Shown here piece by piece: positions 35,669 through 45,948 of a stretch of 64,000 bases of DNA. Within the stretch, counting starts at the first letter, position 1. Each line of letters opens with the position of its first letter. Both the position numbers and the translations under genes were made by a program. Source of the DNA: Hymenopus coronatus (taxonomy: Eukaryota > Arthropoda > Insecta > Mantodea > Hymenopodidae); NCBI GenBank assembly GCA_030762935.1, contig CM060899.1, forward strand, positions 62,794,501-62,858,500, written 5' to 3'. The notes beneath the pieces are model-generated. The model worked only from the letters and a program-made list of their open reading frames with translations, was not told where the DNA came from and searched no databases.

Positions 35669-36302
35669 AAACGTGTGGGTATCAGGTGCTGATAAGTCGG
35701 TGTTAAAGCAAAGCAGGTTGAAAAAATGGCTTAGAATGTCTTTAAAACTGCTGCCTGAGTATAGAAATATGTGTTACTAGCGTTCTCAAGATTTAATATC
35801 GCAAAAATCTGTAAAATCTCGAACTAATCACTTGATAGTGCGACACTGAGAATTCATTATCTACGTTCTTGAGTTATGTAGCCTACTCTGGAGGCGTTTT
35901 TATAACTGCTTTGATGGCTTAATGCGTAACGTGGGAAGCTGCTATACCAAAGGGTTCCTATCACAGAGTAAATGTTTATTATTATTATTTTTTTATTCCA
36001 GACGAAGTGCCGCGATATGTGAACGAGACCCGAACTCGGAAACTATCTTTCACTTGAAAGCCGTATCCTAAGCACTACGCTAGAGAGGTACGCTGTAATA
36101 TGTGTTATGCTCTCGAATGGTTGATGAATTAGCCAGTGGCGTACTGGCACTTCAGAAACTTATAGCCGTTACTTCGACATTTTAATAAACAGGCCATAAG
36201 TCTCCTATCTCAAATTACTTATTTAAGTAATCTACATATTCTGTGAAAATATTTCGGTATAGCTCATTAGCACCCTGTATATATATATATATATATATAT
36301 AT
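35669..36302. other. Spacer with a (TA)n tract
   Basis: Mostly unique; (TA)n of ~14 units at about 36274-36301. A tRNA-like remnant lies within (listed separately). Confidence 0.5.
35985..36102 (-). mobile_element. Possible degenerate tRNA-derived SINE head
   Basis: The minus strand reads GAGTTCGGGTCTC, a damaged box B, followed by a T-rich tail. The upstream half resembles a tRNA head only loosely. Confidence 0.35.
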
Positions 36303-36470
36303 GCACGCACTTACACTCATTCACTCTCACTGACCTTTTCCTAAAGGTCTAATATTTTTTTGGATTCAGGGTGACTCAAAACCTATTTTGATGAAATCTT
36401 GAAATGAATTTTTTGGTGCAATGCAATGCAATGCCTTCTTTACCTGTTATGTATGTGGTAGAAAAGTAAA
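36303..36470 (-). repeat. HPR 5' end with CA tract, reverse
   Basis: CACTTACACTCATTCAC (tract remnant), GACCTTTTCCTAAAGG, TTGGATTCAGGGTGAC and a decayed hairpin end GTAGAAAAGTAAAAAG. Confidence 0.65.
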
Positions 36471-36573
36471 AAGTAAAATCCAAATTTCAAAAATATAATT
36501 TTTAATTATGGGAATACACCTATGAAATTTAACCAAAAGTTGTAATGAATTAAAATAAAATGCAAATAATCCA

Positions 36574-37100
36574 TTTTTACTTTCTGTAGCACATCTTACA
36601 CTATGTACATATATAGAGAAAGCAATGTATTTCACACAAAAATTCGATGCCGAGATTTCACCGAAATGTATATTTTGAGAACCCCTGAAACCAAAAAACG
36701 CATTTAAAATATCCGTGTGTGGTTAAGTACCAAACTTGGTAATATAGTTAAGTATCTTCAAAGGATGCGACAAGAAAATTTTCAGAAAAATCTCCCAACC
36801 CCAAACTACCTTTTACATGTAAAACATTTCGAAAATTACGAGTTCCCAAAAATGGCTAACGATTTTGATTAAAATACAGTGTATTACAAGGTATTTACAT
36901 GGCAAACAATATGTATGTCTTGAATTTACTGGAAGACATCTTTATTTTAGATGATTTTAGCAGAACCGGTAAACTGTAAGAAATATGTAAAAACTCGCTA
37001 CATGGAAAAGTAGAAAAATGCACAATTATGTTAAAGTTTTTTGGTTTACCCATTTCCGAGACATTCCTTGTTGTTGTTTCTTTAAAATCCTTTTAATGTA
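36574..37100 (+). repeat. HPR copy, forward, 3'-truncated
   Basis: TTTTTACTTTCTGTAGCAC, GATGCCGAGATTTCACCG, ACCAAACTTGGTAATA, CTACCTTTTACATG and CATTTCCGAGACATTCC. The GT tract is lost and the sequence decays near 37100. Confidence 0.8.
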
Positions 37101-37447
37101 TTTTATAGTAAGTCGATTTAACTTCTTGGTTATATCGCGACGGATCTATTCTGTAAGTACCTAGCTGAGGGTATGTGGTGGGTTATTCCCGTACCATGCC
37201 ATTTTCGTTTCGTGCCAAGTAGATGGCGACAGGTTGCCACAATCTGACTGATTTGACCATCCGTAGTCAGATGGCGTGTAAGGCCATCCACATAGACCAT
37301 CTACAAGCACATGGCATCAGGGCGCCATTTTATTCTAACTGCTTTAACTATCTGTGGGTAGATGGCATGGCAGTCCCTATTACCATCTATTTTCGGTTTT
37401 GGTATTGTTTTAGGCTCAAAATTGTGTTTTAGATTGAAGTATTAAAT
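37101..37447. other. Spacer with short GATGGC-type repeats
   Basis: AGATGGC recurs near 37211, 37269 and 37361 next to CCATC/CCATTTT segments, forming small imperfect direct and inverted repeats. No family recognised. Confidence 0.35.
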
Positions 37448-37750
37448 ATTCAATCCGCCCAGATGTACAACTTTTCCTACCAAGGCCAGAGGATAGAGTG
37501 GGGAAATTCCATCAAATACCTAGGCGTCACTCTTGTTAAGGGCCTAACTTTTCCTGAACACGTGCTGGGAACGTCGGACAGAGTGGCCTCCCTTAACCCT
37601 GTTCTGGCCTCCCAAATGCCGATCCACTTAAAGTTACGTAATTTCAAGGCACTTCGTAGTCCCCCTGATGCTCTACACCTGCGAAGTGTGGGGCATGGCA
37701 GCAGACTCCTGGCTTCTCTGGTTACAGCGGGTACAGAATAGAGGATTCCG

Positions 37751-37790
<40 letters not shown>

Positions 37791-37960
37791 TGTATGTCGA
37801 CGTTTCCCTTTTAAGCTACTTCATGAAGCTTCGGCCCTCCCGTATGTGAAAGATGTTATGAGGCGCCGGGCTCAGAAATTCTACGCCAGGTTGGGCGAAC
37901 ATGAGATCGCACTTGTCAGATACAGGCGGTATCGGGTTCCCCGCACGGCTTGCGGGTACC
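37448..37960 (+). pseudogene. Decayed non-LTR retrotransposon reverse transcriptase, C-terminal fragment
   Basis: Three frames together give the end of a Jockey/CR1-type RT. The first (from 37463) contains GQRIEWGNSIKYLGVTLVKG and FPEHV, the classic IxW...VKYLGVxLD...H motif after the RT palm. From ~37653 the next frame gives VVPLMLYTCEVWGMAADSWL then LQRVQNRGFRS, the usual LxPxLxY...WG...LQxxQN block. After an inserted (TA)n the third frame (from 37819) reads LHEASALPYVKDVMRRRAQK then FYARL, the family's terminal helix region. The catalytic part of RT and the endonuclease are absent. Non-functional. Confidence 0.85.
37754..37789. repeat. (TA)n microsatellite inside the RT fragment
   Basis: About 18 TA units interrupting the retrotransposon coding fragment. 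Confidence 0.95.
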
Positions 37961-38374
37961 CCCGGTAGCAAGGGCTTCAAACCAGCCAACAGCAAAATAT
38001 CTGAATTTAGTGCTCCCCCCTCCAACATTGGGGGTGGTCAATCAAAATTCTCCAAAAAAACAATTTTAATGAAATTAAAAACTAGCGGAACTTAGGAAAA
38101 GGATGCTGCTACTAAAAATGTAATAGTTCGAGGAGCCTACCTAGCGCTACCTCCTTAACATCATCACCCGAAACCTCAAATTACCAAACCTTAACCATCC
38201 CCCTCATTCCTGTGGTTAAACCCTTACCAGGGTAGGTACACAGAAGCTACACCCAGCCTCATCACGAGTCTACCAGATCACGGGCGGACGGATTCAATCT
38301 CTAGCCAGAATTGTCGGTTCATGGAATTTGAACACGGGAGCTCCTGAGCTACCCCGCTCGCTCCCTGTTTGTGT
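37961..38374. other. Probable LINE 3' UTR followed by unique spacer
   Basis: Immediately downstream of the RT fragment, non-coding sequence runs to an A-rich stretch near 38053-38085 that could be a LINE tail. The rest is not recognised. Confidence 0.35.
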
Positions 38375-38475
38375 TGTTTTACTCTTGGCTACTGAGCGGG
38401 ATGGTAAGGCGGCTTCATCTGTGACCTGCATTCAGGAAGTCACGGGTTCGATACCCATAGCCGGCCTATCTGACA
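38375..38475 (+). mobile_element. tRNA-derived SINE head
   Basis: GATGGTAAGGCGG as box A-like, and GGTTCGATACCC (box B, near 38446-38457) ~45 bp downstream. It ends close to the HPR copy at 38481. Whether it belongs to one of the other SINE families is unclear. Confidence 0.6.
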
Positions 38476-38480
38476 CATGG

Positions 38481-39375
38481 TTTTTACTTTCTCTACACGT
38501 ACTATGTACATAGTGTATAGAGAAGGTATTGCACTCCACCAAAAAATTCGATACTGAGATTTCACCGGAAATATGTTTTAGTGTCCCCTGTAACCAAAAA
38601 AAAGTATTTTTAGAAGAAGGTCTGTGTGTGTGTGTGTGTGTGTGTGTCTGTGTGTGTGTGTGTGTGTAGTGAATACGATAACTCAAAAACTAAAAGTCGA
38701 TAAAATACCAAACTCGGTAATTAAATTTAGTGTCTTCCAGGGATGCGACACGAAGATTTTGAGAAAAATCCCCCCACCCCAAACTACCCTTTACATAGAA
38801 TTTTTTCGAACATTTTGAGTTTCTAAAAAATGGCTCTAACGATTTTGATTAAAATATCGTATATTAAAGATATTTACCTGAAAAATAAAATGTATATTTT
38901 GAATTTTCTGGGAATAGCCTCTGAAGACTACTTTATTCTGGGTCAATTTTACGGAATTTTGCATAACTGCTAAACCGTAAGAGATGGACAAAAACTTAAC
39001 AAACAACAAATGTAGAACACTTTAAAACACACAATTTATGTTATACACATTTTTTTCGTGGAGGTGATTGTTTTTGAGATATTACTTGTTTTTGGTTTCA
39101 GCTAGAAAAAACATATAATTTTCTCATACAGGACTTAGTGAACTTGTGTCCATACAAACAAAGGAACTTCATTCACATAGCAACCGGCTTTTGACTATCA
39201 CTTTATCCTATGTTACTCCCTTATTTCGCTTATACTTACAAGGAAGCAAGTAATAAAACTATTTCTGCTATTTTTTTCTCGATTTACATAAAGTAAATAG
39301 AAGCATACGCTTTTTAAAAATATTTTATTGCAGATATATAGAGAAAGTCATGTGAATGTAACACATCAGATTTTT
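38481..39375 (+). repeat. HPR copy, forward, full length (good reference copy)
   Basis: 895 bp from TTTTTACTTTCTCTACACG, with the near-perfect hairpin ACTATGTACATAGTGTATAG, to TAGAGAAAGTCATGTGAATG and ACACATCAGATTTTT. GT tract at 38621-38667. All landmarks in order. Confidence 0.95.
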
Positions 39376-39535
39376 CGGAGTATTCTCCATGTCGCTAGGC
39401 GAATACTGGGTAGATTACTTTCAACCCCTTATTTTCCTGTCCCTCTGTGTCCCCGTAGAGGTCCCCCTGAGGTTCCAATCTCTTCAATTGCTCCGGAGCG
39501 AGCGCTGCGGACCCCGAGCACCCGTGGTAGTTCTA

Positions 39536-40056
39536 AAGGGTCATTCACATAAAAAATCAACCGTAGACGTAACTAAACTCAGAAACTTGCAGTCAATATA
39601 TGTATAGGCTCATTCACCAAGGTCACAATGACATTGACGTGGACATAACCGCAGTACGTTAACATAGAAGCTTACAAGCGTTTGCGTCAAAGTTAAAATG
39701 CAACCTAGGAATCAACTAATGAGGGCACTGTGTTATTAAAATGGCTTCGTTTAATGATTCTCTCTCATTTCTCTTCTCGTCTTTGATTAAGGAGATGAAT
39801 CCACCATCGTCTACGACGAGACAACCGTTATTTAAAATATAAAACACCAAACAAATATGTTACTCTAGTTTGCTTGTACACGAATACTGCCACTCTCTCG
39901 TCTCTGTCAGTCATTTTAGTATACTATTCACTCGCACGGAGCAGTTCACTTGCTTTAATTTCTGATTGGTTATTGAGAATGCTCATGGTGCAATTTTTCA
40001 GCGTCTATATTCTATGTCAGTGCGTCTATAGTTAATTTTCAATGTGAATGCCCCTT
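39536..40056. mobile_element. Putative MITE with 34-bp terminal inverted repeats
   Basis: The left end (39536-39569) begins AAGGGTCATTCACAT; the right end (40023-40056), reverse-complemented, begins AAGGGGCATTCACAT. The similarity runs through ...AACCGTAGACG / ...AACTATAGACG. The 521-bp interior has no long frame. The flanks (CTA/AA...TT/AAC) might reflect a TTAA or TWA target, but no clean duplication is visible, so the superfamily is left open. Confidence 0.7.
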
Positions 40057-40338
40057 AACGTTACTAGAAGTAGTCGGGCTGAACATCTGCGCTCCTCCCT
40101 CACGGTAGCTTGTTCGGATTGGGTTGGACTCAGTGGGGCAATGGTTTATGAGTGGCGTCGCCTGCACGGGAGTGTGAGACGCCTCAATGTCCTCCGGCAA
40201 ATAACCTGAAGAGCTTAAGAGACAGGACTAGTACCATTTTCTCCAAAACATGATGGCCTTCAAACGGGACCGCTCCACTCTGCCACTGTTAAATATCCAT
40301 TAGCAAACAAAAGACGAGTAGGGTTATCATGTTTTCTG
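40057..40338. other. Unique spacer
   Basis: 282 bp of moderate GC; nothing recognised. Confidence 0.45.
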
Positions 40339-40663
40339 AAAAATCTGATGTGTTACACTCACAAACAAACTTCTTACGAAAGATTATTCTTTTTTCTACA
40401 CAAAACTAATCGAGATAAACAATAGCAGAATGTCCTTACTGCTTAGTTCCTTATAAGTAGAAAGGAACTAAAGGAATGCACTACGCTAAACTGATAGTCA
40501 AATGTTTTAATAGCTGTCGTTATGCGATTGTCATTGCAAACAGCTTCTGTGCTTGGGTAGGAGGAGAACAAAAGAAAAACGGACACTTCCTCTCTGAGAA
40601 AAGTGTAGTACTTTACGAAGGAAACTAATAACAAGGAATATTTCGAAAACGGCAAACTCCTCG

Positions 40664-41402
40664 AAAAATTCTGATGTGTACCATTCACATGACTTTCTCC
40701 ATATCCCTGCAACAAATTATTCTTAAAAAGCTTATACTTCTATTTACTTTATGCTAATCAGAAAAAATAGCAGAAATAGTCTAATTACTCGCTTCCTTGT
40801 AAGTAGAAGTGACATAAGGGACAACTGTAGGTTAAAGTGATAGTCAAAAGCTGGTTGGTATGTCAATGAAGTTCCTTTGTCTATATGGATAGGAGTTGAC
40901 AAGTTCCTGTATGAGAAAAGTATACGTTTTTCATAGCAGAAACCAAAAATAAGGAATGTCACAAAAACGACGAACTCCACGAAAAAAATGTATATAACAT
41001 AAATTGTGTGTTTTAATGTGTTCTACATTTCCTGTGTAGTAAGATTTTGTCCATCTCTTACGGTTTAGCAGTTATTCAAAATTTAGTAAAATTAATTCAG
41101 AATAAACTACTCTTCAGAGGCTATTACCAGAAAATTCATGATATACATTTTATTTGTCAGGTAAATATGTTTAATATACGAAATTTTAATCAAAATCGTT
41201 AGAGCCATTTTTGAGAAAATCAAAATTATCGAAAAAAGTTCCATGTAAAGGGTAGTTGGGGGTGGGGGGATTTTTCTCAAAATCTTCGTATCGCATCCCT
41301 GGAAGATACTAAACTCAAATACCAAGTTTGGTATTTTACCGACTTTTCGTTTTTGAGTTATCGTGTTCACAGACACACGGACACATGGACACACGGACAC
41401 AC

Positions 41403-41467
<65 letters not shown>

Positions 41468-41608
41468 CCTTTTTGTGAAAATGCTTTTTTTGGATATTGG
41501 GGACCCTAAAACATATATTTCCGGTGAAATCTCGGTATCGAATTTTTTGGTGGAGTGCAATACTTTCTCTATACACTATGTACATAGTGCGTATGGAGAA
41601 AGTAAAAA
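40664..41608 (-). repeat. HPR copy, reverse, full length, nested
   Basis: AAAAATTCTGATGTGTACC to CACTATGTACATAGTGCG and TATGGAGAAAGTAAAAA, ~945 bp. It carries a ~55-nt pure CA tract (41408-41463) and sits in the A-run of 40339-42015. Confidence 0.92.
41408..41463. repeat. (CA)n microsatellite in an HPR copy
   Basis: About 28 uninterrupted CA units at the family's standard tract position. Confidence 0.95.
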
Positions 41609-42015
41609 TACATGACATAAACTGTGTGTTTTAACGAGTAAGTTTTGTCTATCTTTTACGGTTTACTAGTAATGCAAAATTCAGTTAAATTCATCCACAA
41701 TAGAGAGATCTTTAGAAACTGTTGCCAGAAAATTCAAGATACACATTTTATTTTATATGGTATTTTTGAGAAAATCGAAAATTTTGAAATTTTTTCCATG
41801 TAAAGGGTATTTAGGGGTGGGGGATTTTCTTGAAAATCCTCGTGTTGCATCCTTGGAAGATACTAAACCTAAATACTAAGTTTCGTAGTTAACAGACTTT
41901 TCACTTTTGAGCTATACTGTACACACACACTCACACGGACGTTTTTCTAAAAATCCTTTTTTTGGATTCAGGGGGACCCAAATATGTATTTTCGGTGAAA
42001 TCTCGGTATCTAATT

Positions 42016-42840
42016 ACTATATACATAGTGTATAGAGAAGTTATTGCATTCCACCCAAAAATTCGATATCGAGATTTCACCCGAAATACATGTTTTGGGT
42101 CCCCCTAAATCCAAGAAAAGCATTATTGGAAAAAGGTCCGTGTGTGTTCGTGTGTCTGTGGACAACGTACCTCAAAAACGAAAAGACTGTTAAATACTAA
42201 ACTTGATATTTAAGTTTGGTATCTTCCAAGGATACGACACGAAGATTTTTAAGAAAATCCCCCACCCCAAACTACCCTTTATATGGAACTTTTTTTCAAA
42301 AATTTTGATTTTCTCAAAAATGGCTCTAAAGATTTTGATTAAAATCTCCTATATTTAAGATATTTACATGCCAAATAAAATGTATATCTTGAATTTTCTG
42401 AGAATTGCTTCTGAAGACTACTTTATTCTGGATGAGTTTTATAGAATTTTCATAACTGTTAAACCATAACAAATGGACAGAAACTTACCGCACAAAAATG
42501 TATAGCACATTAAAACACACAGTTTATGTCATATACGTTTTTTCGTAGAGTTGATCATTGTTTAGGTATTATTGGTTTTAGTTTTAAAAAAAAATATATA
42601 CTTTTCTCATACGGGAATTTGTCAACTCGTGTCTATACAAACAAAGGAACATCAGTCACATAGCAACCAGCTTTTGGCTTTCATTTTAACCTATGGCACT
42701 CCCTAATTTCGCTTCTACTAACAAGGAAGCAAGTAATAAGACTATTTCTGCTAATTTTTTGTCGATTAGCAGGAAGTAAATAGAAAATTTTGTTGCACTG
42801 ATAAAGTGAAAGTCGTGTGAATGGAACACATCAGATTTTT
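42016..42840 (+). repeat. HPR copy, forward, 5' end fused to a reverse copy
   Basis: Begins at the hairpin centre (ACTATATACATAGTGTATAG) because the first ~20 bp are missing at the head-to-head junction. Runs to AAGTCGTGTGAATGGAACAC and CATCAGATTTTT. Confidence 0.88.
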
Positions 42841-42904
42841 TGTAAGAGGATTTTGTGTGCATAACAGCTAGAGAAAGTTATGGGATTGGAACACATCGGA
42901 TTGT
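42841..42904 (+). repeat. HPR 3' tip, forward
   Basis: TGTAAGAGGATTTTGTGTGC and AGCTAGAGAAAGTTATGG with CACATCGGATTG. Possibly the resumed end of a host copy whose 5' side is lost. Confidence 0.75.
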
Positions 42905-42939
42905 TTTAATGCATTTATTGCACTAATGTTATAAAGAGG

Positions 42940-45110
42940 GCAAGTGTGTGAGTTCATGTGTATCTTTGTGCTGGGTGAATGTCTGTGTCCTTATTTGTGT
43001 GTCTGATGTGTTTGCGAGTATCAGCATGATTTTGTGTGTCTTTGTTGGCGTTTGTTTGACTGCGTCAGGGCAAATTTGTGTTTATTTATGTGTGTCTGTG
43101 TATGTTTGTGTGTTTGCTTTGTTTGTGTGTCTGTTTGTGTTTATTTATGTGTGTCCGTGTGTGTAAATATGTGTGTCTGTGTATGTTGTGTGTACGTGTT
43201 GTTTGCGTTTGTTAATATGTATCTTTGTGTTTATTTGTGTATGTTTGTGTCTGTTGTATTATGTGTTGTTTGTGTTTGTTAATATGTATCTTTGTGTTTA
43301 TTTGTGTATGTTTGTGTCTGTTGTATTATGTGTTGTTTGCGTTTGTTAATATGTATCTTTGTGTTTATTTGTGTATGTCTGTGTCTGTTGTATGTGTTGT
43401 TTGTGTTTGTTAATATGTATCTTTGTGTTTATTTGTGTATGTTTGTGTCTGTTGTATGTGTTGTTTGTGTTTGTTAATATGTATCTTTGTGTTTATTTGT
43501 GTATGTTTGTGTCTGTTGTATGTGTTGTTTGTGTTTGTTAATATGTATCTTTGTTTGTGTATGTTTGTGTCTGTTGTGGGTATGTGTTGTTTGCGTTTGT
43601 TAATATGTATCTATGTCTTTATTTGTGTATGTTTGTGTCTGTTGTATGTGTTGTTTGTGTTTGTTAATATATATCTTTGTGTTTATTTGTGTATGTTTGT
43701 TTCTGTTGTGGGTATGTGTTGTTTGCGTTTGTTAATATGTATCTATGTGTTTATTTGTGTATGTTTGTGTCTGTTGTATGTGTTGTTTGTGTTTGTTAAT
43801 ATGTATCTTTGTTTGTGTATGTTTGTGTCTGTTGTGGGTATGTGTTGTTTGCGTTTGTTAATATGTATCTATGTCTTTATTTGTGTATGTTTGTGTCTGT
43901 TGTATGTGTTGTTTGTGTTTGTTAATATATATCTTTGTGTTTATTTGTGTATGTTTGTTTCTGTTGTGGGTATGTGTTGTTTGCGTTTGTTAATATGTAT
44001 CTATGTGTTTATTTGTGTATGTTTGTGTCTGTTGTATGTGTTGTTTGTGTTTGTTTATGGTGTCCGTGTTTATTTGTGTATGTTTGTGTCTGTTGTATTA
44101 TGTGTTGTTTGTGTTTGTTAATATGTATCTTTGTGTTTATTTGTGTATGTTTGTGTCTGTTGTATGTGTTGTTTGCGTTTGTTTATGTGTGTATGTTTAT
44201 GTCTGTTGTATGTGTTGTTTGTGTTTGTTAATATGTATCTTTGTGTTTATTTGTGTATGTCTGTGTCTGTTGTGAGTATGTGTTGTTTGTGTTTGTTAAT
44301 ATGTATCTTTGTGTTTATTTGTGTATGTCTGTGTCTGTTGTGAGTATGTGTTGTTTGTGTTTGTTAATATGTATCTTTGTGTTTATTTGTGCATGTTTGT
44401 GTCTGTTGTATGTGTTGTTTGCGTTTGTTTATGTGTGTATGTTTGTGTCTGTTGTATGTGTTGTTTGCGTTTGTTAATATGTATCTATGTGTTTATTTGT
44501 GTATGTTTGTGTCTGTTGTGAGTATGTGTTGTTTGCGTTTGTTTATGTGTGTATGTTTGTGTCTGTTGTATGTGTTGTTTGCGTTTGTTTATATGTGTCC
44601 GTATTTATTTGCGTAGGTCTGTGTATGTTGTGCGTATGTGCTTGTTTATGTGTGGTCGTGTGTGTTTTGAGTACTTGTTGTTTGTGTTTGTATGTGTCTG
44701 AGTGTGTTTGTGGCGTTTTTGCTTGTTTGTGTGTATGTCTGAGTATGTGTTGTTTGCGTTTGTTTATGTACGTCTCTGTGACTGTATGTGTTTGTGTGTG
44801 TTCATGTGTCTGAGTGTTTCTTAACATTTGTTTGTATGTACCTCTGTGTGTGTCTGTGTATACTTGTTTGTGTTTGTTTCTCTGTGCTTAATTGTGCTTG
44901 TTAGTGTGCACCCGTTCACCTGTTTCTCTCTGTGTCTGTATTTACGTTCCTTTTTGTGCGTAGGCGACTGTTTATTGCTGTGTCTTTATGTGTTTCTTTG
45001 TGTATATTAATTTAGGTGAGCTTGTGTCTGTGTGATGGTGGTTATGTATGTGTATCAGTGTATCTTTATCTGTTTATTTGTGTACGCGTCTATCCATTTG
45101 CTTTCGCTGT
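42940..45110. repeat. GT-rich minisatellite, ~61-68-bp units
   Basis: The core (~43120-44640) repeats a unit with TTTGTTAATATGTATCTTTG and GTGTATGTTTGTGTCTGTTG. The TTAATATG landmark recurs at about 43212, 43279, 43346, 43410, 43474, 43538 and 43599. A ~261-bp higher-order duplication is visible (GTTTGTGTATG... with GTTGTGGGTATGTG near 43575 and 43836). The edges decay into GT-rich DNA. Frames of up to 232 codons are open but read C/V/L/F repeats; not a gene. Confidence 0.93.
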
Positions 45111-45159
45111 TGTGTATGTTTATTAAATGTGTCCATATTTGTTTATTTTTGTTTTTTAT

Positions 45160-45255
45160 CTGAAAATAACCAAAAACTTTGATTAAAATACTAAACATTA
45201 TGCGAACATTATGAGATAAATTATAGCATATCTTGAATTTTCTGAGAATTGTCGT
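45160..45255 (+). repeat. HPR remnant, forward
   Basis: ACTTTGATTAAAATAC and ATCTTGAATTTTCTGAGAAT keep the order of the family's centre. It lies just after the GT-rich array, as expected if that array arose within an HPR copy. Confidence 0.5.
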
Positions 45256-45948
45256 GAAATGAACAGTTAGAATGAACAGTTTTTTGTTAATTGAGAAAAT
45301 AATAATTCGTAAATATATCAAGCTGCTTCATGGATAAAACTGTAATATATTTGTGGTAAATTATTTTCCTCAGAAGAAATTATATTACGATTAAAGAACA
45401 ATTAAACCAAAGAAAAATTTAAGACCAAGATGATTTTGTTGATTACACGTGAGGTAAAAACTGTTTCTTTAAAGGTTGTAATTGCCATTTTACGGGATCT
45501 CGAGACAGAAGTTGGGACATTGCGAAAGTACAGAACCAATGATATTGCACGTATTGGATCTCCATCATGAAACTGGAATGAGAAAGCCAGGGCGCATGTA
45601 CGAAGTCGAGGATGAAGTGGAGTGGTCCAGAGGAAGCAGGAGGAGTGGGAAGTGTACAGATCAATAGCTTGCCGGGGCTAGGTCCTTTATACCACCTTCA
45701 AAATGTTTCTCTCTCAACACACGCTCAAGTATCAAAAACCCACTTGGCTACAGCGTTTCTTGTCTCTTTTATGTATATTCTTTTGAAAATCCGTGCCTGC
45801 GAAGTTAGTAAAACCTTTTGTTTCCATTATACCTCTACTGAGTCATTTTCCATAAAATACTTACGTATACTCTGGTTTTACAATGTGTATACTTTTCCCC
45901 CTACAGCCAAAAATATATCTTTTCAGTTTTTCATCCTACGTTCTTCGG
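45256..45948. other. Unique spacer with weak open frames
   Basis: Short frames on both strands (e.g. 125 codons at 45612-45989 +, partly in the next HPR) overlap and show no recognisable motif. No gene supported. Confidence 0.4.

Larger units (their letters stand above)
40339..42015 (-). repeat. HPR copy, reverse, split by another reverse HPR
   Basis: The 3' part 40339-40663 ends GGCAAACTCCTCGAAAAA. It resumes at 41609 with TACATGACATAAACTGTG, CTTTTACGGTTTACTAG, GTAAAGGGTATTTAGGG and TTTTCGGTGAAATCTCGG, and ends at 42015 where it fuses head-on to a forward copy. The insert occupies the family's CGAAAAAAATG run. Confidence 0.88.

Noticed and set aside
42948..44813. Cysteine/valine-rich frames up to 232 codons
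   Set aside because: These are translations of the GT minisatellite. All three forward frames are open because the unit contains almost no stops.
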